From NCBI RefSeq assembly GCF_003933745.1, contig NZ_RSEB01000002.1, positions 434,001-498,000 of the forward strand: 64,000 bases of DNA, in the 5' to 3' direction. The notes under the pieces were generated by a model, which was given only the letters and a program-made list of their open reading frames with translations, did no database searches and had not been told where the DNA came from. Both the position numbers and the translations under genes were made by a program. This DNA comes from Glycomyces terrestris. Its GTDB lineage: Bacteria; Actinomycetota; Actinomycetes; Mycobacteriales; Micromonosporaceae. Positions 34,262 through 41,492 of the stretch are shown here, one piece after another (position 1 is the stretch's first letter; each line of letters begins with the position of its first letter).

Positions 34262-34738
34262 TCAGCGGGGCGGCAGCGGGTGGCCCTGGGCGTGCAGTCG
34301 GCGGGTGCGCGCGATGTCTATGCTGGTCCGCTGGAGGGTGCCGTCCGAGAGACCGCCGCCGGTGAGCGCGCCGATGATCGCGGCGGGCAGCAGGATCAGC
34401 CGCACGAACATGGCCCAGGGGCCCTTCGCGCCGATCCTGCCGCCGTCGCTCACCCGCACCAGGCGGGTGCCGGTCCACAGCGCGCCGAGCGCGCGGCCGT
34501 TGCGCAGGCACAGCCCGTACAGCAGCGGCAGGACGAGCCACCAGGCGATCATGGCCAGCGCGATCACCGCGCCGTCGAGGCCCCGGGAAGCGTCGACCGC
34601 CGCCAGCGCCGCGGCGCCGGCGAGCAGCCCGAGCACGAACACCGCGGCGTCGATCAGCCAGGCGAGGCACTTCGCCCATCCGCCGGCGGGGACGTAGGGG
34701 ACGCCGTTGCCGAACCTCTCGACCTGCTTCGCTGCCAT
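34262..34738 (-). CDS. RDD-family membrane protein
   Basis: A 158-residue protein. It opens with GVPYVPAGGWAKCLAWLIDA (RDD-type start, with the Asp in WLIDA), has three membrane helices and the conserved LGALWTGTRLVRVSDGGRIG segment before the last helix, then a hydrophilic tail. Some RDD proteins are Na+/H+ exchangers; most are uncharacterised. A start at 34768 is possible, but the ATG at 34738 fits the family better. It is divergent from the precursor peptide gene. Confidence 0.85.
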   Translation of the reverse strand: MAAKQVERFGNGVPYVPAGGWAKCLAWLIDAAVFVLGLLAGAAALAAVDASRGLDGAVIALAMIAWWLVLPLLYGLCLRNGRALGALWTGTRLVRVSDGGRIGAKGPWAMFVRLILLPAAIIGALTGGGLSDGTLQRTSIDIARTRRLHAQGHPLPPR

Positions 34739-34908
34739 GGCGGCGACTGTAACGCGCGAGCCGCGCATGAACGGCCGCCGCCGGCGCTCCGGCGCGATTC
34801 CTGCCGCTGTCCCGCCGGTTCTCTGCCTCGATCCCGCGGCCGCCGGCTGCTGTACTCGAGGTACGAATCGCGAAGCGGCTTCTGGCCGCCCGGATGAATG
34901 GAGGACGC

Positions 34909-34998
34909 ATGCGCAGTCTCGTCAAGGCAGCCGCCGTACGCGCCGTCGGAGGCAAGCAGGGCACCCGCGGCTGGTACGCCTGGCACTACTGGCTCTAA
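34909..34998 (+). CDS. 29-residue RiPP precursor peptide, P450-linked (atropopeptide-like)
   Basis: A very short gene with a strong GGAGG ribosome site (34900-34904) before ATG 34909. The leader is basic and helical (MRSLVKAAAVRAVGGKQGTR); the last nine residues, GWYAWHYWL, include three Trp and two Tyr. The stop TAA shares its last A with the ATG of the P450 gene (TAATG), so the two are translationally coupled. Short precursors with aromatic C-terminal cores next to a single P450 are the hallmark of atropopeptides (tryptorubin type), where the P450 forges carbon-carbon and carbon-nitrogen links between aromatic residues. An in-frame ATG at 34894 would add five residues, but it overlaps the ribosome site. 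The product itself is inference. Confidence 0.8.
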   Translation: MRSLVKAAAVRAVGGKQGTRGWYAWHYWL

Positions 34999-36314
34999 TG
35001 ACGACTCCCAACGGTCGCAGTGCCGACATCCGCCCGATTCCCTTGAGCGAGAACGATTCAGGGGACTCGGCGGTACCGCTCCCAGGACCGGCGCGGCGGC
35101 CGTTGGGCCTTCCCCCCGACGACTTCGACCGCGACCCGATCGCCTGCCTCCAGCGGCTGCGGAACGAATACGGCGACGTGTTCGCCTTCGCACCGGGGAA
35201 GGTCGCGGTCGCCCGCCCCGCGTGGGTGCACTGGGCGCTGGCCCGCACGAATCGCGAGACCCGGGTCGACGCGCCGGCGCCGCCCGAGAAGCTCGCGGAG
35301 CGGCCGCTCCTGCGCGATCGCGTCGAGACGTGGATGGCCACCAGGCGCACCGCCCAGTGGCATCGCCTCGGCCGCGAGGTCGCCGAACGGACCGCACCGG
35401 TCATCCGGAGTGCCCTCCAGCGATTCCTGGACGCTCCGGGGCGCTCGCCGATCCGCCTCCGCGACTGCGAGCACGCCGTCCTCGACGCCGCCGGCGGCAT
35501 CTTCGTCCGCGACCTGGAGGGCGACCGGCGGGACGCCTTCGCCGCCGTGGGCGACCTCCTTCTGGAGGCGGGTTCGGCCTCGGTCCAACTGCCCGAGTGG
35601 TTGTCCCCGCTGACGCGCCGCCGCCGCCGCGCGAACGACGCGTGGATCGGGGCCCTCGTCGCGCACGTCGGCGCGCGGCGCGCGATCCGGGACGCCGCGG
35701 AGCCGCCCTCGGACCTGCTCGATCTGCTCGTGGACGCCCGCGACGGCGACCGGCCGGCGTTCTCCGACCTCGAAGTCGCGCAGTCGCTGTCGATCAATCT
35801 CGAGAACCTGTACACGGTCGGCGGCACCGGCCTGGCGTGGCTGCTGGCCGCTCACGCCGCCCACGGCCCATCCCGGCCGGCGGGGGTGGACCGCGAGGAA
35901 TGGAACCGGGCCGTCGTGCGGGAGACCCTGCGGGTCTACCCGGCGGTGACGCTCACCAGCCGAATCCTGTTGGAGGACACCGCGTTCGGGGACGTCACGG
36001 TCCCGGCGGGCGACTCGGTCTTCCTCAGTCCGCTCCTGCTCCACACGGACCCGCGCTGGTGGCGCGAGGACCCGAGCCGGTTCGATCCGGCGCGGTGGCT
36101 CGCCGCTGACGTCCACGACCCGCACGCGTACCTGCCCTACGGCGCGGGTCCGCGCATCTGCACTGGAGTCCACATCGCGAACGCGGTGCTGGAGACCGCC
36201 GCCGACCTGCTCGCGGACCGGACGGTCACGACGCGGCCGGGCCCGCCGCGGCGCCGGTGGGGCGCGGTGACCACGCCGAAGCGGTTCCGGGCCGTGGTGA
36301 GTCGCCGCGCCTAG
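34998..36314 (+). CDS. Cytochrome P450, probable peptide aromatic-crosslinking enzyme
   Basis: A 438-residue P450 beginning MTTPNGRSADIRPIPL. It has LPGPARRPLGLPPDDFDRDP near the start, ExxR at Glu309 (VVRETLRVYPAVTL), the R-x-F segment DPSRFDPARWLA, and the heme loop LPYGAGPRICTGVHIANAVL with Cys388 as heme ligand. The I-helix reads NLYTVGGTGLAWLLAAHAA and lacks the usual acid-Thr oxygen-activation pair, a feature seen in P450s that do radical coupling rather than hydroxylation. Translational coupling to the aromatic-tailed peptide gene supports peptide crosslinking. No ferredoxin gene is adjacent, so redox partners must come from elsewhere. The frame is open upstream to 34707, but the coupled ATG is preferred. 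Confidence 0.9.
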   Translation: MTTPNGRSADIRPIPLSENDSGDSAVPLPGPARRPLGLPPDDFDRDPIACLQRLRNEYGDVFAFAPGKVAVARPAWVHWALARTNRETRVDAPAPPEKLAERPLLRDRVETWMATRRTAQWHRLGREVAERTAPVIRSALQRFLDAPGRSPIRLRDCEHAVLDAAGGIFVRDLEGDRRDAFAAVGDLLLEAGSASVQLPEWLSPLTRRRRRANDAWIGALVAHVGARRAIRDAAEPPSDLLDLLVDARDGDRPAFSDLEVAQSLSINLENLYTVGGTGLAWLLAAHAAHGPSRPAGVDREEWNRAVVRETLRVYPAVTLTSRILLEDTAFGDVTVPAGDSVFLSPLLLHTDPRWWREDPSRFDPARWLAADVHDPHAYLPYGAGPRICTGVHIANAVLETAADLLADRTVTTRPGPPRRRWGAVTTPKRFRAVVSRRA

Positions 36315-36456
36315 ACGATCGACCGATCGGGGCGTGGCCGGCACCGAACGCGGCGACCTCCGCGCGCTTCCTCCGCCGGGGGCGGCTCGGCGAGGTAATC
36401 AGGTTGGCCCATACCGGTCAGCATGTGAGAATTGGGCGCCCGAAGGAGGCGCATCG

Positions 36457-37050
36457 ATGAGTCAAGACCTGACGCGGCATCACGAGACCCCGCGCGACGA
36501 CAGCATCTGGGTCGGCGGGCGGCCGGAGCCGGTGGCGATCGCCATCGCCGCGTACGACCCGGCCTGGCCGGCCCGCTTCCAGGAGCTGGCCGCGCGCGTC
36601 AGAGCGGCGCTGGGCGACAAGGCCCTGAGCGTCGAGCACGTGGGCTCGACGTCGGTGCCCGGCCTCGCGGCGAAGCCGGTCATCGACATCGCCCTGACCG
36701 TCGCGGACCCGGCCGACGAGTCGGCGTACCTGCCCGAGCTGGAGGAGGCGGGGTTCAGGCTCGTCATCCGCGAGCCCGCCTGGCATGAGCACCGCGCCCT
36801 GAAGTCCGCGCGCCCGAACGCGAACCTCCACGTCTGGGGTCCGGGCTGCCCCGAGGTCGAGCGGCAGCGCATGTTCCGGCAGTGGCTCATCGACCATCCC
36901 GAGGACCTGGCCAGGTACCAGGAAGCCAAGACGGCCGCGGCCGCCGAGGCGAACGCGGCGGGCGAGATCGTCACCGAGTACAACCGCCGCAAGCAGCCGG
37001 TGATCCAGGAGATCTACGAGCGGATGTTCCGCTCACACGGACTGCTCTGA
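36457..37050 (+). CDS. GrpB/UPF0157 nucleotidyltransferase-like protein
   Basis: A 197-residue protein. GrpB family motifs: VAIAIAAYDPAWPARFQELA, LSVEHVGSTSVPGLAAKPVI with DIALTV (the GS-x(n)-D-x-D-like nucleotidyltransferase core), and FRQWLIDHPEDLARYQEAKT. The family is structurally a nucleotidyltransferase, sometimes fused to dephospho-CoA kinase, and its activity is unknown. GAAGGAGG lies upstream of the ATG at 36457. It follows the P450 after 142 bp; a link with the RiPP genes is not supported. Confidence 0.9.
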   Translation: MSQDLTRHHETPRDDSIWVGGRPEPVAIAIAAYDPAWPARFQELAARVRAALGDKALSVEHVGSTSVPGLAAKPVIDIALTVADPADESAYLPELEEAGFRLVIREPAWHEHRALKSARPNANLHVWGPGCPEVERQRMFRQWLIDHPEDLARYQEAKTAAAAEANAAGEIVTEYNRRKQPVIQEIYERMFRSHGLL

Positions 37051-37174
37051 GCCGCTGTTCGAGGCGAGGGACGGGCCACAGCGGCGGCGTGGACTTCGAC
37101 GGACGCGACGCGACAGGGGAGAACGGCGCGAGCCGTTCCCCCCTCCCGACGCGGGACCGCGGCCGGGGTTCCGG

Positions 37175-37585
37175 CTACTCGTTGAATCCCTGGGTGGCGC
37201 AGGGCACCAGGGCGTTGCACAGCCGCATCCGGTAGGGGATCCCGGTGATCACGTCGAAGTTGAAGCTCTCGTACGTCCCCGCTCCCGAGTCGTTGTTCTT
37301 GCAGCGGAGGGTGACCCAGCCGGTCCGGGGGGTCCACGACTGGAGGCAGCCTTCGACGCTGTGGCCGTCGCGGTTCGAGTCGTAGACCCGGAACGAGTCG
37401 CCGTCGTCGACGTGCTGCATGGCGCCGACCTGGCGGCCGTCGATGTCGGACAGGATCAGCCAGGTGTCGGCCGCGAAGGCGGCGCTCCCGGTCCCGGCGA
37501 TGAGTCCGACGCCGATGGCGCAGGTGACCGCGAACCTTGTGGCCCACTCTTGAGCATTGATTCTCCAAGTGTCGCAACGGATCAC
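37175..37585 (-). CDS. Small secreted protein, function unknown
   Basis: A 136-residue protein with a signal peptide (RFAVTCAIGVGLIAGTGSAA then FAAD, cleavage near residue 38). The mature part has SFRVYDSNRDGHSVEGCLQS, WVTLRCKNNDSGAGTYESFN and RMRLCNALVPCATQGFNE, with four cysteines and a beta-rich pattern like small actinobacterial SH3-like or defensive proteins. A later start at about residue 16 (GTG or ATG not available) is unlikely. No family recognised. It lies between GrpB and the MMPL gene and reads away from the latter. Confidence 0.7.
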   Translation of the reverse strand: MIRCDTWRINAQEWATRFAVTCAIGVGLIAGTGSAAFAADTWLILSDIDGRQVGAMQHVDDGDSFRVYDSNRDGHSVEGCLQSWTPRTGWVTLRCKNNDSGAGTYESFNFDVITGIPYRMRLCNALVPCATQGFNE

Positions 37586-37699
37586 GCCGGCCTGTCCGAC
37601 GTGAGCAAACGAAGCTAGATACGCCGCAAGGCTTCACGCGGTTGCCCCGCTTCGGCCGCAAAAATCTGAGCCGGCACGGTTCGCGCCGCCGCTCGGCGG

Positions 37700-39877
37700 C
37701 TAGCCTTCGCGGAGGCCGACGCGGTCGTGCAGGCGCCGCAGCGGCGGCGGGGCCCACCAGTTGAAACGGCTGGTCAGGCGCATGAGGGCGGGCAGGAGGA
37801 CGCCGCGGATGACGGTGGCGTCCACGACGACCGCCAGCGCCATGCCCAGGCCCAGCATCTGGAGGAAGACCACGTCGCCGGTCGCGTACACCGCGAACGA
37901 GAACGCCAGGACCAGCGCGGCGGCGGTCACCAGCGGGGCCGAGCGCTGGAGGCCGGCGGCTATCGAGGCGGTGCGATCGCCGGTCCGGTCGTGCTCCTCC
38001 TTGATGCGGGCGAGCATGAACACCTCGTAGTCCATCGAGAGCCCGTAGGCGATGCAGAACATCAGGATCGGGATCGACGGCTCGAACGAGCCCTGCGGCG
38101 TGAACCCGATGAGCCCGGCGAGGTTCCCCTCCTGGAAGACCCACACCATGGCCCCGAACATGACCGCCATGGACAGTCCGTTCAGGACGGTGGCCTTCAG
38201 CGGCGCGATCACGCTGCCGGTCATGAGGAACAGGATCACCACCGTGATCGCGACGATGAGGGCCAGCAGCAGCGGCAACCGGTCGAGCAGCGCGTCCCTG
38301 AAGTCGGCCAGGGCCGCCGGGTAGCCCGCGACCGCGGTCGTGAAGGGCGCCTCGACGGCGCGGACCTCGCTGACCATCGCGTACGGGTCGTCGCGCATCG
38401 CCTCGGTGGTCGGGACGGCCGACAGCCACGTGTCCGTGCCGTGCCAGGCGAACCGCTCCGTGTCGGCGGGCGCGACCGGGCGGCCCTCGGCGAACGCGCC
38501 CGCGGCCGAGTCGACCCGCGCGATGACGTCCACTCGGGACAGTTCGGCGGCGTACGCGGCGAGGGCCGCCGCGTCGGCGTCCTCGGCCAGGACGAGCAGC
38601 GCGTCCGTCTCCTCCGCGGTGAAGTTCCCGGTGACCTGGTCGGTGACGACGCGGCTCGCCGCGTCCTCCGGCAGCGCCCGCTCATCGGGCACGCCGAAGC
38701 GCACGTCCAGCAGCGGCGAGGCCAGGGTCAGCACGAGCACCAGCGCCCCGGCTCCCCACAGGAGCGGGCGGCGCACGACCGCGCCGGCGAGCCGGAACCA
38801 GCGCCCCTCGGCGAGCGGCCGCTGCGGGCTCCGGCGCTCGACGCGGCGGCCCCAGACGGCCAGTGCCGCAGGCAGGACCACGACCGCGCCGACCACGGCC
38901 GCGGCGGGCACGATGATGCCCGCGTACGCGAAGGACCGCAGGAACGGGAACGGCATGAACAGCAGCACCGACAGGCTCGCGGCCACCGTCACGGCGCTGA
39001 AGACGACGGTCCGGCCGGCGCTGGCGACGGTGCGGGCCACCGCCTCGGCCCGGTCGTGCGCGAGCGCCTCCTCGCGGTACCGGTTGACGATGAACAGGCA
39101 GTAGTCCACCGCCAGGCCCATCGACATGACCAGGATCAGGTTCGCGGCGAACGTCGAGACCTCCACCTGCGCGGCGACGAACCGCACCGCCGCCAGCGAC
39201 ACCGCGAGTGCGAACAGGCCCACCCCGACCGTGAGGAACGCGGCCGCCGGGCGGCGGTAGATGGCGATGAGGAGCACCAGGAGGCCGGGGATGACGATCG
39301 CCTCGGCGAGCAGGAAGTCCTCGCGGGCGATCTGCGCGGCCTCGCGGAACAGCTCGTCGGAGCCGCCGATCGCGACCGCCAGCGGACCGTCCCCGCGCTC
39401 GAACTCGGCCTTGAGCCGCGGCAGGACCTCCTCGCGCACGTACGTCACCTCGCCTGGGACGTAAGCGGTCACGAGCGCCTGGCTGCCGTCGTCGCTGCGG
39501 AGGGCCGGCGAGGCGCCGTCCCAGTACGAGTGCACGCGGACCACGTCGTCGGCGCGGCCGAGTTCCGCAGCGAGCGCGGCCCCGGCGGCCGCGCTGGCGG
39601 GGGAGTCGACGTCGCCGTCGGCAGCGGTGACGAGGAGCAGGACGTTGGCCGAGCCGGTGGCGAAGTCCCGGTCCAGGCGCTCGGCGGTGGTGATCGACTC
39701 GGAGCCGGGGACCTCGTAGCGGGAGAGGACGAGCGCGTTCATCGTCCCGGAGGCGGTGAACGCGGCGGCGAGGAGGACGAGCAGCGCGGTGGCGAGGACG
39801 GCGCGGCGGCGCCGGAACGCGAAGCGCCCCAAGCGGTGCATGGCGGTGGTCTGGCGGGGTGGCGCGTGCGGCGTCAT
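37700..39877 (-). CDS. MMPL-family RND transporter
   Basis: A 725-residue protein with 12 predicted membrane helices in two halves. The N-terminal helix is RRAVLATALLVLLAAAFTAS, followed by a large outside domain (SANVLLLVTAADGDVDSPAS), then the conserved SMGLAVDYCLFIVNRYREEA motif (the Asp-Tyr of MMPL proton relay). The second half repeats this with CIAYGLSMDYEVFMLARIKE. MMPL pumps of actinobacteria export lipids, siderophores or drugs. The start at 39877 is set by homology; the frame is open further upstream through the regulator gene. It is divergent from, and surely controlled by, the TetR gene at 39974. Confidence 0.94.
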   Translation of the reverse strand: MTPHAPPRQTTAMHRLGRFAFRRRRAVLATALLVLLAAAFTASGTMNALVLSRYEVPGSESITTAERLDRDFATGSANVLLLVTAADGDVDSPASAAAGAALAAELGRADDVVRVHSYWDGASPALRSDDGSQALVTAYVPGEVTYVREEVLPRLKAEFERGDGPLAVAIGGSDELFREAAQIAREDFLLAEAIVIPGLLVLLIAIYRRPAAAFLTVGVGLFALAVSLAAVRFVAAQVEVSTFAANLILVMSMGLAVDYCLFIVNRYREEALAHDRAEAVARTVASAGRTVVFSAVTVAASLSVLLFMPFPFLRSFAYAGIIVPAAAVVGAVVVLPAALAVWGRRVERRSPQRPLAEGRWFRLAGAVVRRPLLWGAGALVLVLTLASPLLDVRFGVPDERALPEDAASRVVTDQVTGNFTAEETDALLVLAEDADAAALAAYAAELSRVDVIARVDSAAGAFAEGRPVAPADTERFAWHGTDTWLSAVPTTEAMRDDPYAMVSEVRAVEAPFTTAVAGYPAALADFRDALLDRLPLLLALIVAITVVILFLMTGSVIAPLKATVLNGLSMAVMFGAMVWVFQEGNLAGLIGFTPQGSFEPSIPILMFCIAYGLSMDYEVFMLARIKEEHDRTGDRTASIAAGLQRSAPLVTAAALVLAFSFAVYATGDVVFLQMLGLGMALAVVVDATVIRGVLLPALMRLTSRFNWWAPPPLRRLHDRVGLREG

Positions 39878-39908
39878 CGGGGTCTCCTGACCGGCGTAGA
39901 CTGAGAAT

Positions 39909-39950
39909 GCGAGTGAGCGCTCGCAAATAAAAATACGAGCGGTCGCTCGT
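39909..39950. promoter_or_regulatory. Paired palindromic operators between MMPL and TetR genes
   Basis: Two 16-bp palindromes: GCGAGTGAGCGCTCGC (39909-39924) and ACGAGCGGTCGCTCGT (39935-39950, perfect 7-bp arms). They lie in the 96-bp divergent promoter region, as expected for TetR repression of both genes. Confidence 0.8.
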
Positions 39951-39973
39951 AATATCAAGTCCGGAAGGTGCCT

Positions 39974-40618
39974 ATGACCGAGGCCACAGCAGACGACACC
40001 GCCAAGCCGGCGCGGAAGCGCCAGGCCCGCGGGGAGAAGCGCATGGGCGAACTCCTCGACGCCGCCGCCGAGGTCTTCGCGACCCACGGCTACGCGAAGG
40101 CGAGCACGAACGCCATCGCCGCCGCCGCGGGCGCCTCGCCGGGCACGCTCTACCAGTTCTTCCGCGGCAAGCAGGAGATCGCCGAGGCCCTCATGGCCCG
40201 CTACGTCGAGCGCCTGGAGGCCGCCCACGGCGCGGCCTTCGCCGTCGACGGCGCCGACCTCCCGCTCCGCGACCTGCTCGACCGCGTCCTTGACCCGATC
40301 ATCGCCTTCGACCGCGCCAACCCCGGCTTCCACATCCTCCTGGCCGACCCGGGCATCACTCCCGAACTGGCGCAGGCGAAGCGGCCCGCGCAGGAGCTGA
40401 TCTTCCAGCACCTCGACCGCATCTTCGCCGCGCGCGCCCCGCACCTGCCCGCGGCGGAGCGCCGCCTCGCCGCGGGCGTCGCCATCCACATGTTCCGCGG
40501 CCTGCTCCCACTGATCATGGCCGCCTCCGACGACGACCTCCCCGCGGTCGCACGAGAGGCGAAGCAGGCGCTCCACGCCTACCTCGCGGTCGCCCTCGAA
40601 CAGCACCGTTCGACGTAG
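39974..40618 (+). CDS. TetR-family regulator of the MMPL transporter
   Basis: A 214-residue protein. Helix-turn-helix: LLDAAAEVFATHGYAKASTN, AIAAAAGASPGTLYQFFRGK QEIAEALMARYVERL. The helical ligand domain has LLDRVLDPIIAFDRANPGFH and FRGLLPLIMAASDDDLPAVA. ATG 39974 is favoured over GTG 39968 because the GGAAGG ribosome site is six bases upstream of it. The divergent MMPL gene and twin palindromes support local control; the inducer is unknown. Confidence 0.92.
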   Translation: MTEATADDTAKPARKRQARGEKRMGELLDAAAEVFATHGYAKASTNAIAAAAGASPGTLYQFFRGKQEIAEALMARYVERLEAAHGAAFAVDGADLPLRDLLDRVLDPIIAFDRANPGFHILLADPGITPELAQAKRPAQELIFQHLDRIFAARAPHLPAAERRLAAGVAIHMFRGLLPLIMAASDDDLPAVAREAKQALHAYLAVALEQHRST

Positions 40619-40989
40619 CGGTCGCAACCGGGTCCGCAAGCGCCCCTTGGCCGCAGGCCGCTCGCCGGCGGCGAACGAACCGCGGAGACCGCTGTCCAGA
40701 CGCCGACCGGCCGGTTCCGGCAGGCGCTCGGGGTCGTGCCGTGGACGCGGGTGACGCGCACCTCGCCCTGGCCCGCAACGCGATCGCCGACGACGACCCG
40801 CGGCGCACAGTCTGCCGCGCAGGAGGGCGACTTCCAGGGCATGCAGGTTCACGCCCACTCCGAGCACACCGCCGCCGCCGCACCCCGGCGGCCCGATGGA
40901 CCGCCTCACCGTCCCAGGCGACCGGTGACGAACCCGGGTTCCAGGCCCCGGCCCGCACCCGGCGCCCGTGCCCCTCCGGCGGTGCGATC
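40619..40989. other. 371-bp stretch without a supportable gene
   Basis: Open frames here are GC-rich overlaps without recognisable sequence. The frame of the following RidA gene stays open to 40741, but that part (Arg/Pro-rich) does not look coding. Confidence 0.5.
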
Positions 40990-41373
40990 ATGGTCGTCGT
41001 GACCTCGAACCCGCGCACCTTCACCGACACCCGCATCGCCTACGGCCCGTTGCTGTTCATCTCCGGCCAGGTCCCCGTCGCCGACGACGGCGCCGTGCCC
41101 CCGGACATCGCCGGGCAGACCGCTCTGGTCTTCGCGAAGATCGCCGGCCACCTCGCGGCGCACGACCTCGACTGGAACGCGGTCGTCAAGGTGACCTACT
41201 TCCTGCGCGACATCGGTGACCTGCAAGCCTTCCGCGAAGCCGCGCTCGCCGCGCTCCCCGCCGCGCGCCCGACCGCCAGCCTCGTCGAAGTCAGCGCCCT
41301 GATCGACCCGCGATTCCTGATCGAGATCGAAGCCGTCGCCGACCTCGGCGCCAGGGGCGACGCGCGCCCGTGA
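40990..41373 (+). CDS. RidA/YjgF family protein
   Basis: A 127-residue protein. RidA motifs are AYGPLLFISGQVPVADDGAV, a central DIAGQTALVFAKIAGHLAAH, VVKVTYFLRDIGDLQAFREA and RPTASLVEVSALIDPRFLIE, with the conserved Arg in A-R-P-T that binds the substrate carboxylate and a Glu-containing end. RidA proteins hydrolyse reactive enamine/imine intermediates of amino acid metabolism. The ATG at 40990 sits exactly at family length. Single gene. Confidence 0.9.
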   Translation: MVVVTSNPRTFTDTRIAYGPLLFISGQVPVADDGAVPPDIAGQTALVFAKIAGHLAAHDLDWNAVVKVTYFLRDIGDLQAFREAALAALPAARPTASLVEVSALIDPRFLIEIEAVADLGARGDARP

Positions 41374-41492
41374 ACGGCCGGCCGCGATCGTGAACCGCGA
41401 CCGCCGCGGCTCCGCCGCCGTCCGGTCCGGTCGATGGCCGCTGAGTGATCGATCGGTGATGGGGTGAGGACCCGGTCGCCGATGCTCGCTCC

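Noticed and set aside
36457-37050. GrpB as part of the RiPP cluster
   Set aside because: A 142-bp gap, own ribosome site, and a general housekeeping-like family; no evidence of a link with the P450.
37700-40909. 1069-codon frame joining the MMPL gene with upstream sequence
   Set aside because: The first 344 codons are antisense to the TetR gene; the MMPL family start is at 39877.
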